Shown: one piece after another, positions 52,241 to 62,988 of the stretch | How positions within the stretch are numbered: position 1 is the stretch's first letter | Layout of the letters: the number at the start of each line of letters is the position of its first letter | Assembly (NCBI RefSeq): GCF_002901845.1 | Contig: NZ_PPQE01000025.1 | Coordinates: 821,676 to 885,675, forward strand | Source: Staphylococcus hominis subsp. hominis | GTDB lineage: Bacteria > Bacillota > Bacilli > Staphylococcales > Staphylococcaceae | Length of the DNA stretch: 64,000 nucleotides | Direction: 5' to 3' | Notes under the pieces: model-generated | Seen by the model: the letters and a program-made list of their open reading frames with translations, nothing else | Told to the model about the DNA's origin: nothing | The model's database searches: none | Made by a program: the position numbers and the translations under genes

Positions 52241-52284
52241 AAACTCATCTCCTTATATGTATAAACGTATAAGGAGATGAGTTT
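52241..52284 (-). terminator. Inverted repeat combining a terminator with the comEA ribosome-binding site
   Basis: On the minus strand, perfect 17-bp arms AAACTCATCTCCTTATA / TATAAGGAGATGAGTTT enclose the 10-nt loop CGTTTATACA, followed by a short T-run that belongs to the TTG start. The SD AAGGAG is in the 3' arm. It fills 44 of the 52 nt between the methyltransferase gene and comEA. The design matches the element before comGA (8677-8712), including loop length and the CGTTTATA motif. Confidence 0.78.
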
Positions 52285-52292
52285 ACTTTATT

Positions 52293-53024
52293 TTATTTAT
52301 AAGCAACAAAAAACAATCTGTCACCTTTTTCATTATGATTATTGATGTCAAAGTCTACAAAAGTTTCAATACGATTAAATCCAGTTTGTTTTAATAATCG
52401 AATATAGAAATCTTTTTCAAATGTTCTTTGATAGTGTGATTCATTAAAACGGTGATAATTACCATTATGCTGTTTTAAAAAGAAACTCATATCATGATAA
52501 ACACTATAAGGTTCTCCACCCTTTATAGCTTCCCACGCTAAAAATATATTATCATTATCATCAATATAACATTGATTATTAAATGCTGTGTTCATTTTAT
52601 ATATCGTATGAATATCGAATATAAACATTCCTAAATGAGATAAATGATTAAATACACAATTAAACGTATTTACGATATCATCAATATCAGGTAAATAATT
52701 CAGGGAATCACAAAATATTGTTACAACATCATATGTTGTATTTAATGAAAAATCGGTCATGTCACCTTCTAACCAAGTAACTTGATTAGATTTATTTGCA
52801 GCAATAGATAACATGTCTGTACTTAAATCCATGCCTGTAACCGTTCCAATAGAAGGAAGTAATTGCGTTAAACTTCCAGTGCCACAACCAATATCAAGAA
52901 TATTTATTGAATCATTAGAAGACATTGTTCTTGTATAATATTTTACAATATTAAACCATTCTTCATAAGGTTGATCTTGAGTAAGCTGATCATAAACTTT
53001 ACTCATTTCAGTGTATTGCATCAT
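52293..53024 (-). CDS. Class I SAM-dependent methyltransferase (YqeM-like)
   Basis: 243-aa Rossmann-fold methyltransferase. Motif I is ILDIGCGTGSLTQLL near residue 42, then TGMDLSTDML and the acidic motif DVVTIFCDSLNYL. No substrate is evident; the family is uncharacterised. It lies 1 nt after rsfS and is the last gene of the yqeG-yqeM run. Its probable terminator is the inverted repeat upstream of comEA. Confidence 0.88.
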   Translation of the reverse strand: MMQYTEMSKVYDQLTQDQPYEEWFNIVKYYTRTMSSNDSINILDIGCGTGSLTQLLPSIGTVTGMDLSTDMLSIAANKSNQVTWLEGDMTDFSLNTTYDVVTIFCDSLNYLPDIDDIVNTFNCVFNHLSHLGMFIFDIHTIYKMNTAFNNQCYIDDNDNIFLAWEAIKGGEPYSVYHDMSFFLKQHNGNYHRFNESHYQRTFEKDFYIRLLKQTGFNRIETFVDFDINNHNEKGDRLFFVAYK

Positions 53025-53025
53025 T

Positions 53026-53379
53026 TTAATATGCTACCTGATTATATGATTCTATTGGAGCATCTTGATAAAGTTTCTCTATATTATAGTAATTGCGTTC
53101 ATCTTTATGGAAAATATGAACTACTACGTCTGCTAAATCAATTAAGACCCATCTTGCACTTTGATAACCTTCCATACGCTTTACTTCAATATTATTTTCA
53201 TGCACTTTTTCTTTTACTGCTCTAGCAATTGATTGAACTTGACGTTCATTATTACCATGACACACTACAAAATAATCAGTCATATCACTAATACCTTGCA
53301 TATTAAGAGAAACAATATCTTCTGCTTTTTTATCTTCTGTCGCTGTGACAGCAATATTTAATAATTCTTCTGAATTCAT
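53026..53379 (-). CDS. rsfS: Ribosome silencing factor RsfS
   Basis: 117-aa protein of the RsfS/YqeL family that binds L14 on the 50S subunit and blocks subunit joining in starvation. Typical segments are DIVSLNMQGISDMTDYFVVCHGNN and GYQSARWVLIDLADVVVHIF. It abuts yqeK with SD AAAGGATG and lies within the nadD-yqeK-rsfS unit common to Firmicutes. Confidence 0.95.
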   Translation of the reverse strand: MNSEELLNIAVTATEDKKAEDIVSLNMQGISDMTDYFVVCHGNNERQVQSIARAVKEKVHENNIEVKRMEGYQSARWVLIDLADVVVHIFHKDERNYYNIEKLYQDAPIESYNQVAY

Positions 53380-54818
<1,439 letters not shown>

Positions 54819-54824
54819 AGCATA

Positions 54825-55631
54825 TTATTCTCCTTTTAATTGATTTAAAACTGCTAATTTCATTTCTTTAATTTCAGCATCTTTGCCAGTCCATATTTTA
54901 AAGCTCTCAGCACCTTGATATACAAACATATCTAGACCATTATAAATAGGGTTACCCTTCTCTTCAGCTTGTTGTAAAAATGATGTTTTATAGGGAATAT
55001 AAATGATATCACTTACCAATGTATTCGGTGATAATTGATCGAGACGAATTACACTCTCTTTATTATTATCTAATCCTGCTGATGTTGTATTAATAATAAT
55101 ATCAAACTCATCAAGATATTGTTCAGCTTGTTGTAGGGTAATCGCATTAATATCTAATTTCCAATTATCAAAGCGACTCATTGTTCTATTCGCTATAGTT
55201 AATTTAGGTTGTACACATTGTGAAAGTGCAGTTGCAATACCTTTGCTTGCACCCCCAGCTCCAAGAATTAAAATATATGCATTTGATAAGTCAGGATATA
55301 CTTGTTTTAATCCTTTTACGTATCCAAGACCATCAGTATTATAACCAATCCATTTATTCCCTTCTATTTTCACAGTATTCACTGCACCTACAGCTTTAGC
55401 TTGTTCATCAATATCATCTAAGAATGGAATAATGCGTTCTTTATGAGGAATAGTAATATTAAATCCACTTAAATTTTTTTCAGTTATTATTTCTTTAATA
55501 TTATCGAAATCTTGAACCGGTATATGCAATGCTTCATAAGTATCATTTAAACCTAAAACTTTAAAATTAGTATTATGCATCACTGGAGATAATGAATGTG
55601 AAATCGGATCTCCTATCACTGCAAATTTCAT
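54825..55631 (-). CDS. aroE: Shikimate dehydrogenase
   Basis: 268-aa NADPH-dependent enzyme reducing 3-dehydroshikimate. Substrate-binding [10 protein letters not shown] near residue 12, catalytic Lys in NITIPHKE near 65, GYNTDGLG near 98 and the NADP motif [11 protein letters not shown] near 125. It lies 6 nt upstream of yhbY and 12 nt after yqeH, as in S. aureus. Confidence 0.97.
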   Translation of the reverse strand: MKFAVIGDPISHSLSPVMHNTNFKVLGLNDTYEALHIPVQDFDNIKEIITEKNLSGFNITIPHKERIIPFLDDIDEQAKAVGAVNTVKIEGNKWIGYNTDGLGYVKGLKQVYPDLSNAYILILGAGGASKGIATALSQCVQPKLTIANRTMSRFDNWKLDINAITLQQAEQYLDEFDIIINTTSAGLDNNKESVIRLDQLSPNTLVSDIIYIPYKTSFLQQAEEKGNPIYNGLDMFVYQGAESFKIWTGKDAEIKEMKLAVLNQLKGE

Positions 55632-55643
55632 TATGAATCCTCC

Positions 55644-56744
55644 CTACATAATAGATTGTCTTAAAACAACATCAACACTTTTAGGAACACGAACAATCAC
55701 TTTTGCACCTGCTTCGAGTGTAATAAAGCCCAATCCAGAAATCATAATGTCACGTTTTTCTTTCCCTGTTTCTAGACGTACAGCTTTCATATCACTTATA
55801 TTAAATTTTTCGGGGTTACTAGGTGGACTTAATAAATGCCCTATTTGATTTCGCCATAAATCATTTGCCTTTTCAGTTTTAGTTCTATGAATATTTAAAT
55901 CATTAGAAAAATAACATACAAGTGGTCGTTTCCCACCAGAAACATAATCTATCCTAGCTAATCCACCGAAGAATAAAGTTTGTCCCTCATTTAACTGAAA
56001 TACACGTTGTTTAATTTCATTCCTAGGAATAATCACTTTCAATTCTTTTTCAGTAACATAATGGGTCATTTGATGCGCTTGTATAATGCCAGGTGTGTCA
56101 TACATAAATGTGTTCTCATCTAAAGGAATATCTATCATATCTAATGTTGTACCTGGAAATCTTGATGTTGTAACGACATCTTTTTCACCTACACTTTGCT
56201 CAATTAATTTATTGATTAAAGTTGATTTACCAACATTTGTAGTACCAACGATATAAACATCTTGATGATTTCTAAAACGGTTGATTGATTCTAAAAGTGC
56301 ATCAATACCCCATCCTTTATGAGCTGATATTAATACCACCTCTTCAGCTTCTAATCCATACTTTCTAGCTGTTCTTTTTAACCATTCTTTTACACGACGT
56401 TGGTTAATTTGTCTTGGTAAAAGATCTAATTTATTCGCCGCCAAAATGATTTTCTTATTTCCTACAATTCGTTTTAAAGCATTAATAAACGATCCTTCAA
56501 AGTCAAAAACATCAATTACGTTAACGATAATCCCTTGTCTATCGGATAATCCATTTAATAAATTTAAAAAATCTTCACTATCCATTCCTACATCTTGTAT
56601 TTCATTATAATTTTTTAATCTAAAACAACGTTGGCATATAACATCATCTCTAAATAAATTATGTTCTGGCACATACCCAGGTGCGTTTTTATCTTCAGAT
56701 TGTAAAGGAGCGCCACAACCGATACATTTTAAAGTTTCATCCAA
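55644..56744 (-). CDS. yqeH: Ribosome-assembly GTPase YqeH
   Basis: 366-aa circularly permuted GTPase for 30S biogenesis. An N-terminal zinc finger (CIGCGAPLQ near 7-15 and CQRCFRLKNY) precedes the permuted G domain: G4 ANKLDLLP near 104, then G1 TTNVGKSTLI near 170 and G3 DTPG. A C-terminal domain binds RNA. It abuts yqeG and lies upstream of aroE. Confidence 0.96.
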   Translation of the reverse strand: MDETLKCIGCGAPLQSEDKNAPGYVPEHNLFRDDVICQRCFRLKNYNEIQDVGMDSEDFLNLLNGLSDRQGIIVNVIDVFDFEGSFINALKRIVGNKKIILAANKLDLLPRQINQRRVKEWLKRTARKYGLEAEEVVLISAHKGWGIDALLESINRFRNHQDVYIVGTTNVGKSTLINKLIEQSVGEKDVVTTSRFPGTTLDMIDIPLDENTFMYDTPGIIQAHQMTHYVTEKELKVIIPRNEIKQRVFQLNEGQTLFFGGLARIDYVSGGKRPLVCYFSNDLNIHRTKTEKANDLWRNQIGHLLSPPSNPEKFNISDMKAVRLETGKEKRDIMISGLGFITLEAGAKVIVRVPKSVDVVLRQSIM

Positions 56745-57272
56745 TCAATTTTCCTCCCATGTAATATAGCCTTTTCTTTTAAAATAGTTTAATAATCGAC
56801 GTTCGATTATTCTATTTAGTCTAGTTAAAAATCCATCTGTCTTTTTGACAGGAACTACCATGATAGTATATAGACCGTTATTATTGCCACCAAGTACGTC
56901 TGTAAGCATTTGGTCACCTATAACGACTGTTTCTTCTGGTTTAATATTCATGTGTTGTATAGCTTTTTTAAAAGCTCTTCCCATAGGTTTTCTAGCTTTA
57001 AAGATAAAATCAACGTCTAAGTCTTTCGAAAAACCGGAAACACGTTTTTCACTATTATTTGATACAATTGTAATCGTTAATCCTAAATCATTTGCTTTTT
57101 TAAACCATTCTTGTATTTCTTTCGTTGGTGTTTTAACGTCCCAACCTACTAATGTATTATCTAAATCTGTAATAATACCTTTAAAACCAGAATTTGCTAA
57201 CTTTTCAATATCAATTTGAAATACAGATTGTACATAATCACTAGGCATAAAATATTTTTTAATTAATCCCAT
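56745..57272 (-). CDS. yqeG: HAD-superfamily phosphatase YqeG
   Basis: 175-aa HAD subfamily IIIA phosphatase. The nucleophile motif is ITDLDNTLVGWD near residue 35, motif II IVSNNSE, Lys in the KARKPMGRAFKKA segment and motif IV GDQMLTD. The substrate is unknown; phosphatidylglycerophosphatase-like and ribosome-linked roles have been suggested for relatives. First gene of the yqeG-to-methyltransferase run; 27 nt after mtnN. Confidence 0.93.
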   Translation of the reverse strand: MGLIKKYFMPSDYVQSVFQIDIEKLANSGFKGIITDLDNTLVGWDVKTPTKEIQEWFKKANDLGLTITIVSNNSEKRVSGFSKDLDVDFIFKARKPMGRAFKKAIQHMNIKPEETVVIGDQMLTDVLGGNNNGLYTIMVVPVKKTDGFLTRLNRIIERRLLNYFKRKGYITWEEN

Positions 57273-57299
57273 TCATTTCACCTTTAAATTATTTATTGT

Positions 57300-57986
57300 T
57301 TATATTTCTTTAACCAACTGTTCAACAATGTTACTTGATGATTGAGCTGCTTTACCAAGAAACTCTTCAAACGACATTTCTGCTTTCCCATTTGCTAAAT
57401 CAGAAACAGCACGAGTGACGATAAAAGGTAAATTAAATTGATAACAAGTTTGAGCAATAGCCGTTGCTTCCATTTCAACTGCCATAGCTTCTGAAAACTG
57501 ACGTTTAATTTTTAATCGCTGTTCGCTACTACCAATAAAGCTATCGCCACTTACAATTTGACCAATTTTAGCGGTTAAATTTTGCTGTTTTACAACTTTT
57601 TCAGTTAATTGGAGTAATTGTTGGTTAGCTTCAAATTGAGCTGGCATTTGAGGTATTTGACCGATGTCGTATCCAAAAGCAGTTGCATCTGCATCATGGT
57701 ACATCACATGATTACTAATTAAAATGTCTCCAACTGATAAACTGTCATCTAAAGCACCAGCAGAACCTGTATTTATAATTAATGTTGGTTTAAATTTTTC
57801 AATTAACAATGTTGTGGATATTGCAGCATTTACTTTTCCAATTCCACTTTGTGTTAAAACAACATCTTTATCATTTAGTTGACCACGATAAAATTTTACA
57901 TGTGCTACTTCAACCTCATTTAAATTCACTAATTTATGTTTTAAAATCGCTACTTCTTCTTCCATAGCTCCAATAATTCCAATCAT
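57300..57986 (-). CDS. mtnN: 5'-methylthioadenosine/S-adenosylhomocysteine nucleosidase
   Basis: 228-aa nucleosidase that splits adenine from MTA, SAH and 5'-deoxyadenosine, which helps recycle the by-products of the SAM enzymes encoded nearby. The N-terminal [11 protein letters not shown] and SGIGKVNAA bind substrate, and the catalytic Asp is in [10 protein letters not shown] near 197. It is followed by yqeG. Confidence 0.97.
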   Translation of the reverse strand: MIGIIGAMEEEVAILKHKLVNLNEVEVAHVKFYRGQLNDKDVVLTQSGIGKVNAAISTTLLIEKFKPTLIINTGSAGALDDSLSVGDILISNHVMYHDADATAFGYDIGQIPQMPAQFEANQQLLQLTEKVVKQQNLTAKIGQIVSGDSFIGSSEQRLKIKRQFSEAMAVEMEATAIAQTCYQFNLPFIVTRAVSDLANGKAEMSFEEFLGKAAQSSSNIVEQLVKEI

Positions 57987-58093
57987 ATTTACACCTCAAC
58001 TTTAATCTTAGCACATGTTATTCTAACATAATTTCTAGTTCATCACGACTAACTTTTTCTATTAAAATAATCTTGTAAATGATTTAATAAAAA

Positions 58094-58126
58094 AACTGTC
58101 GATACAGTTAAACACTGTCGACAGTT
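58094..58126 (-). terminator. Terminator of the pxp-acc operon
   Basis: 9-bp arms AACTGTCGA / TCGACAGTT with a 15-nt loop, then TTTTT on the minus strand, 37 bp downstream of the transporter gene. Secondary pairing is possible because ACTGTCGA-like sequence occurs more than twice. Confidence 0.83.
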
Positions 58127-58162
58127 AAATTTTAAAATCCTAAATTAGATATTTATTTATGA

Positions 58163-59401
58163 TTAACCTTTCCATAAAGTAGCTAAATCTTGTAGAGACA
58201 ATATACCTGTTATAATTGTAACAATAACTGCTACAATGCCAAATACTAGCATCCATGTTGGATGTTTATAATCTCCAACAATTGATTTTTTTCTACTCGC
58301 TATCAATATTGCACCCAAAGTAATCGGTAAAATCCATCCATTTATTGCTCCAGCAATAATCAATAAACTAATTGGTTTTCCAATTAATAAGAAAATTATT
58401 GTTGAAATCACGATGAAGACAATGACAATCAAATTATTTTTATTAAATAATGATTTGTGTAATGTTTTTAAGAAAGTTGCACTTGTATATGCTGAACCGA
58501 TCACTGATGACATTGCGGCTGCGAAAATAACAACTCCAAAAATATTTTTTCCTATTGGTCCAATAGCATGTTCAAATACTGATGCTGGCGGATTATCTGC
58601 ATTTAAAGTGACACCTGTCACTACAACTCCAAGTACTGCTAAGAATAATAATGTTCTCATAATACCTGTAGTTAAGATACCTGCAATAGCTGAACGATTC
58701 ACAAATGGTAAAAACTCTTTACCTTTCATTCCAGAATCAAGTATTCTATGTGCGCCAGCAAATGTGATGTATCCACCTACTGTTCCTCCAACTAAAGTAA
58801 TAATTGGTAAAATTAATTTAATGGGGTGTTCTGGTGCAACTGAATGGATAAGTGCATCACCATAGGGAGGGTTAGATACAACCATGACATAAGCTACTAC
58901 TAATATCATTATTACTCCTAAAATCATTGAAACAATATCCATAATTTTTTGACCACTTTTACTTACAAATATTAAAATTGCAAAAATGGCTGTAATCGCT
59001 GCTCCCCATTTAACATCAAGTCCAAACATTGCATTCAATCCTAAACCAGCACCAGCTATGTTTCCGATATTAAAAGCAAGTCCTCCAAAAGCAATCAATA
59101 TTGAAATTAAAGTTCCTAATCCAGGTAACACTTTATTTGATGCTTCTTGACCACGTAAACCTGTTACAACTAATACACGCCAAATATTAATTTGAGCTCC
59201 AATATCAATTAATATAGAGATTAAGATTGCAAAAGCGAAACTTGCATAAAATTCTGCCGTAAACACAGCAGTTTGAGTTAAAAATGCAGGACCAATCGCT
59301 GATGTAGCCATTAAAAATACAGATCCATAAAGTAAGCGTCTATGACTTTTTGTAAATTTAAAATTGTCTTTATCTTGTTTTTGATTTAAACTTTCTTTCA
59401 T
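58163..59401 (-). CDS. NRAMP-fold transporter lacking the metal-binding motifs (YcsG-like)
   Basis: 412-aa membrane protein with 11 or so hydrophobic segments and an NRAMP/LeuT-like N-terminus (GPAF at 37-40). The TM1 metal motif DPGN expected eight residues later reads TAEF (48-51), and the TM6 MPH motif is absent (GGYITFAG instead). It is therefore unlikely to be a manganese importer. It is the last gene of the pxpBC-accBC-pxpA operon (12-nt gap), matching ycsG next to ycsF in B. subtilis. An organic substrate such as 5-oxoproline is plausible but unproven. Confidence 0.87.
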   Translation of the reverse strand: MKESLNQKQDKDNFKFTKSHRRLLYGSVFLMATSAIGPAFLTQTAVFTAEFYASFAFAILISILIDIGAQINIWRVLVVTGLRGQEASNKVLPGLGTLISILIAFGGLAFNIGNIAGAGLGLNAMFGLDVKWGAAITAIFAILIFVSKSGQKIMDIVSMILGVIMILVVAYVMVVSNPPYGDALIHSVAPEHPIKLILPIITLVGGTVGGYITFAGAHRILDSGMKGKEFLPFVNRSAIAGILTTGIMRTLLFLAVLGVVVTGVTLNADNPPASVFEHAIGPIGKNIFGVVIFAAAMSSVIGSAYTSATFLKTLHKSLFNKNNLIVIVFIVISTIIFLLIGKPISLLIIAGAINGWILPITLGAILIASRKKSIVGDYKHPTWMLVFGIVAVIVTIITGILSLQDLATLWKG

Positions 59402-59413
59402 TAGAAAACCCCC

Positions 59414-60169
59414 TTATAAGGATTGAATATCAATGCCTTCTTTCGTTAATTTTTTTCTTATTTGTTCAACAAATTCTAGTGCATGTTTACCATCACCGTG
59501 AACACATATTGTATCTGTTTCCAAATCAATTTCTTTCCCATTGCGACTTATCACTTTGTTTTCAGTTACCATTTTCAAAACTTGTTTTAGTGCTTCATCA
59601 GTATCAGTAATGACTGCGTCTGGTTCTTTACGACTAACTAATTGTCCATTATCTTCGTAACGTCTATCAGCAAACACTTCAGAAGCTGTTTTCAATCCAA
59701 TTGCTTTAGCTTCAGATATTAATAATGAATTAGATAAACCTACAAGCACTATAGCAGAATCAAAATCGTATACTGCTTTTGCAATTGCTTTTGCAATGTC
59801 TTTATTTTTAGCACCCATATTATACAGTGCACCGTGTGGTTTAACATGATTTATTCGTGTTTGATGTACTTTACAAAATCCTTCTAAAGCACCTAACTGA
59901 TAAACTATGAGGTTATATACTTCGGTTGGACTAATATCCATCTTTCGACGACCAAACCCTTTTAAATCTGGAAGTCCGGGATGAGCGCCAATACTCACAT
60001 GATTTTTTTTAGCTAATTTTACTGTTTGATTCATTACATTTTCATCGCCCGCATGAAAACCACAGGCTATATTAGCAGATGTAACTAAAGGAATGATATC
60101 TTTATCACCTCCAAATGAATAGTTACCAAATGCTTCACCTAGATCACAGTTTAAATCAACTTTCATCAT
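59414..60169 (-). CDS. pxpA: 5-oxoprolinase subunit A (LamB/YcsF family)
   Basis: 251-aa TIM-barrel-like protein of the LamB/YcsF family; with PxpB and PxpC it forms the ATP-dependent prokaryotic 5-oxoprolinase, opening 5-oxoproline to glutamate. Conserved segments: [11 protein letters not shown] at the N-terminus, ACGFHAGDE near 35, [10 protein letters not shown] near 61, VKPHGALYN and ICVHGDG. Two adjacent ATGs are possible; the first is better spaced from AGGAG. Its start overlaps the accC stop by 4 nt. Confidence 0.93.
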   Translation of the reverse strand: MMKVDLNCDLGEAFGNYSFGGDKDIIPLVTSANIACGFHAGDENVMNQTVKLAKKNHVSIGAHPGLPDLKGFGRRKMDISPTEVYNLIVYQLGALEGFCKVHQTRINHVKPHGALYNMGAKNKDIAKAIAKAVYDFDSAIVLVGLSNSLLISEAKAIGLKTASEVFADRRYEDNGQLVSRKEPDAVITDTDEALKQVLKMVTENKVISRNGKEIDLETDTICVHGDGKHALEFVEQIRKKLTKEGIDIQSL

Positions 60170-61527
60170 AATTTCACTCCTTTAACTATGTGATGTTTTT
60201 CAAGGAATTTAATATCAACTTCTTCTGCATTTCCTTTTGCGTATGGTGGGTAACTTAATACTGCATATAGAAAATCAGCCGTAGTAGTGAAACCATCAAT
60301 TACCATTTCGTCAAGTGCCACTTTTAATTTGTTAATCGCAGAAGTTCTATTAGAGTCTTTTACGATAACTTTTGCAACTAGTGAATCATAGTAAGGAGAT
60401 ACTTGATAACCAGCATATAATAACGAATCTACTCTAATATTAAAACCTTGAGGTAAGTGTAGACGTTTAACTTTACCTGGAGTAGGTTGGAATTTCTTTT
60501 CTGGATTTTCAGCGTTGATACGTGCCTCTATTACATGACCATTGAATACAATATCTTCTTGACTAAAAGGTAATTTATTATGTAATAACAAATATAATTG
60601 TGCTTGTAATAAATCTCTATCTGCACGCATTTCAGTAACAGTATGTTCTACTTGTATTCTTGCGTTCATTTCAATAAAGTAATGTGCCTCTTCAGTAACT
60701 AAAAATTCAATAGTACCAGCACTACGATAATTAGAGGCTTTTGCAACTTTGACAGCATCATTACATATTTTTTCACGTCGTTCTTCAGATAATGCTGCAC
60801 ATGGTGCTTCTTCTATTAATTTTTGATTTTTTCTTTGGACTGAACAATCTCGTTCACCTAAATGAACATAATTTTCTTTGCCGTCACCAATCACTTGAAC
60901 CTCTACGTGTTTTGCAACAGGAATAAATGCTTCTACATACACTCGATCATCATTAAAATATTTTTGACCTTCACTTTTAGCTTCTTTTAATGACTTCTCA
61001 AGTTGATTTTCTTCCTTAACAATTCGAATACCTTTACCGCCACCACCACTTGCGGCTTTTAATACTAAAGGATATCCTATGTCTTTTGCTAATTCTTTAA
61101 TTTCTTCTACAGAGTTTACTGCATCTGTTGAGCCAGGAATAACTGGTACTCCTGCTGAATGAACGGTTTGACGAGCAGTTATTTTATCACCCATCATTTC
61201 CATTGTTTTTTTGTTAGGGCCAATAAAATGAATACCATTTTCTTCAACTTTTTGGGCAAATGTTGTACTCTCCGATAGAAATCCGTATCCAGGATGGATA
61301 GCATTAGAACCTGTGATTTCAGCTGCACCAATAATACGTTCTATATTTAAATAACTATCTAAAGGATTTGCTTCTCCAATGCAAACTGCTTGATCAGCCA
61401 AACTTACATGAAGACTTTTTTCATCACCTTTAGCGTATACTGCAACAGTTTCTATTCCCATTTCTCGACACGCTCGAATGATACGTACCGCAATTTCTCC
61501 TCTATTTGCTACTAAACAACGATACAT
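60166..61527 (-). CDS. accC: Biotin carboxylase (AccC-type) of the pxp operon
   Basis: 453-aa ATP-grasp enzyme that carboxylates biotin on a carrier protein using bicarbonate and ATP. The glycine-rich loop [12 protein letters not shown] is at 157-168 and the catalytic stretch [14 protein letters not shown] near 285. Usual length. Staphylococci also have an accBC pair for fatty-acid synthesis elsewhere; this copy lies between accB and pxpA, with no carboxyltransferase gene in the operon. It probably serves a dedicated biotin-dependent reaction here (inference). Confidence 0.93.
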   Translation of the reverse strand: MYRCLVANRGEIAVRIIRACREMGIETVAVYAKGDEKSLHVSLADQAVCIGEANPLDSYLNIERIIGAAEITGSNAIHPGYGFLSESTTFAQKVEENGIHFIGPNKKTMEMMGDKITARQTVHSAGVPVIPGSTDAVNSVEEIKELAKDIGYPLVLKAASGGGGKGIRIVKEENQLEKSLKEAKSEGQKYFNDDRVYVEAFIPVAKHVEVQVIGDGKENYVHLGERDCSVQRKNQKLIEEAPCAALSEERREKICNDAVKVAKASNYRSAGTIEFLVTEEAHYFIEMNARIQVEHTVTEMRADRDLLQAQLYLLLHNKLPFSQEDIVFNGHVIEARINAENPEKKFQPTPGKVKRLHLPQGFNIRVDSLLYAGYQVSPYYDSLVAKVIVKDSNRTSAINKLKVALDEMVIDGFTTTADFLYAVLSYPPYAKGNAEEVDIKFLEKHHIVKGVKL

Positions 61528-61540
61528 ATTTTTGCCCCCT

Positions 61541-61981
61541 TTATTTTACTTTAACTAGAACTTGATCGTATTCAACGTTTGTACCATGTTCAACAACAAT
61601 GTCGGTAATCTCACCATCTATATCACTAGTCACTTCATTCATTACTTTCATTGCTTCAACATATCCGATAATATCACCAGATTTAATGTTGTCACCTACT
61701 TGAATTATAGGATCCGTTAATTCCTTGCTATCTTGTAAGAAGAATGTTCCTACCATAGGAGAAGTAATTGTTTTTGATGAATCATTTGAAGGGTTATTTT
61801 CTGAAATACTTTTGTCTTGAGAATTCCCTTCAGATTGTATTACTGGAGTACTATTATTTTGATTGTTACTTTGTTCAGTAAAATCTAATTCGATTTTGTT
61901 TTTGTTATCTTTATATTTAAATTTTTTTACATCATTTGATTTTACAAGTTTAATGACTTCTTCTATTTTTTTAATATCCAT
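61541..61981 (-). CDS. accB: Biotin carboxyl carrier protein of the pxp operon
   Basis: 146 aa. An N-terminal helical region and a low-complexity Asn/Ser/Gln linker (36-70) are followed by a biotinyl domain. The acceptor lysine is Lys112 in VEAMKVMNE. The linker-plus-domain layout is that of AccB. It lies 13 nt upstream of accC and 2 nt after pxpC, so its partner in carboxylation is probably this accC. Confidence 0.94.
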   Translation of the reverse strand: MDIKKIEEVIKLVKSNDVKKFKYKDNKNKIELDFTEQSNNQNNSTPVIQSEGNSQDKSISENNPSNDSSKTITSPMVGTFFLQDSKELTDPIIQVGDNIKSGDIIGYVEAMKVMNEVTSDIDGEITDIVVEHGTNVEYDQVLVKVK

Positions 61982-61983
61982 AA

Positions 61984-62988
61984 CTATCTCTCCTCTGTAA
62001 TGATTTTAGTCAATTTCTTTGCTGTCGGTCTCATTTCACCCATATTAAAGGTTGGTGACGTGTTAATTTCAGCATTTAAATGATTAAAGTGATTTAGATA
62101 TTGTTCCTGAACCTTTGCAGACTCTTCAATCGTTGACCACTTAAATCGAATTAAATCTCCCGGCTTAAATTGAGCAATTTTATTTAAATCCAGTTGAGTG
62201 ACTGTAGCGATTTTCGTATAGCCACCTATAGTTTGTTTATCATTTAATAAGATAATAGGATTACCATCATTTGGGACTTGAATACTTCCTAAAGCAACAG
62301 GTTCTGAAATAATATCTGCTCCAGTTTTAGGAGGGATATGCTCACCATTAAGACGATACCCCATTCTATCAGATTTTTCAGAAACTTTATATTCCATATT
62401 AACGAGCTTATTTATACTTTCCTTTGAAAATGCTTCAATTTGTGGACCGGTAATAATATGTATTATATTATCTTCGGGAATAGCATTATAAACTGTTGTT
62501 TTACCCAAATTTTGTTTGAAAGATGGATTTTCTTTTAAGTATATCAAATCTCCTTTTGATAATGGTCTCCCTTTGTAACCACCAATTTTACTTCTAGTAT
62601 GTGTCGAATAACTTTCTGCTATTGGTTGAATATCTAAAGGATGGCCAAAGAAAATATAACCACGGGCGCCTGCAGTCACTGCTCCAACTTTCAAAATATC
62701 GCCTTTGCATGCATAAATTACAGTATTAATATCAACTGTCTCTTCATTTAATTTTGCGTTTACATGTGCTCCTGTCAAAATAAATGTATTATCTTTATTA
62801 AATTGAAGTGTTGGACCGATAATAGTATATTCAAGGCTGGGTCCATTATTACCAATTAAAGTCTTACCAATTAAATAACTATATAAATCCATAGCACCAG
62901 CACTTGAAAAACCTAGGTGTTGAAAACCAAATCTTCCTTCATCTTGAACAGTTGTAAACATACCAGGTTGAATAATACTAATCGACAT
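61984..62988 (-). CDS. pxpC: 5-oxoprolinase subunit C (KipA / AHS2 family)
   Basis: 334-aa cyclophilin-like AHS2-domain protein, homologous to KipA and to part of urea carboxylase. Signature segments: QPGMFTTVQDEGRFGFQHLGFSSAG at the N-terminus (first conserved block), FLTGAH-like FILTGAH near 73, KSDRMGYRLNGEH and the IGGYTKIATV stretch. It overlaps pxpB by 11 nt and lies 2 nt from accB. Confidence 0.93.
   Translation of the reverse strand: MSISIIQPGMFTTVQDEGRFGFQHLGFSSAGAMDLYSYLIGKTLIGNNGPSLEYTIIGPTLQFNKDNTFILTGAHVNAKLNEETVDINTVIYACKGDILKVGAVTAGARGYIFFGHPLDIQPIAESYSTHTRSKIGGYKGRPLSKGDLIYLKENPSFKQNLGKTTVYNAIPEDNIIHIITGPQIEAFSKESINKLVNMEYKVSEKSDRMGYRLNGEHIPPKTGADIISEPVALGSIQVPNDGNPIILLNDKQTIGGYTKIATVTQLDLNKIAQFKPGDLIRFKWSTIEESAKVQEQYLNHFNHLNAEINTSPTFNMGEMRPTAKKLTKIITEER

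Noticed and set aside
56845..57219. 124-codon + strand ORF
   Set aside because: Antisense to yqeG with no SD; a reading-frame shadow.
58413..58865. 150-codon + strand ORF
   Set aside because: Antisense shadow of the NRAMP-fold transporter gene; no SD and atypical composition.
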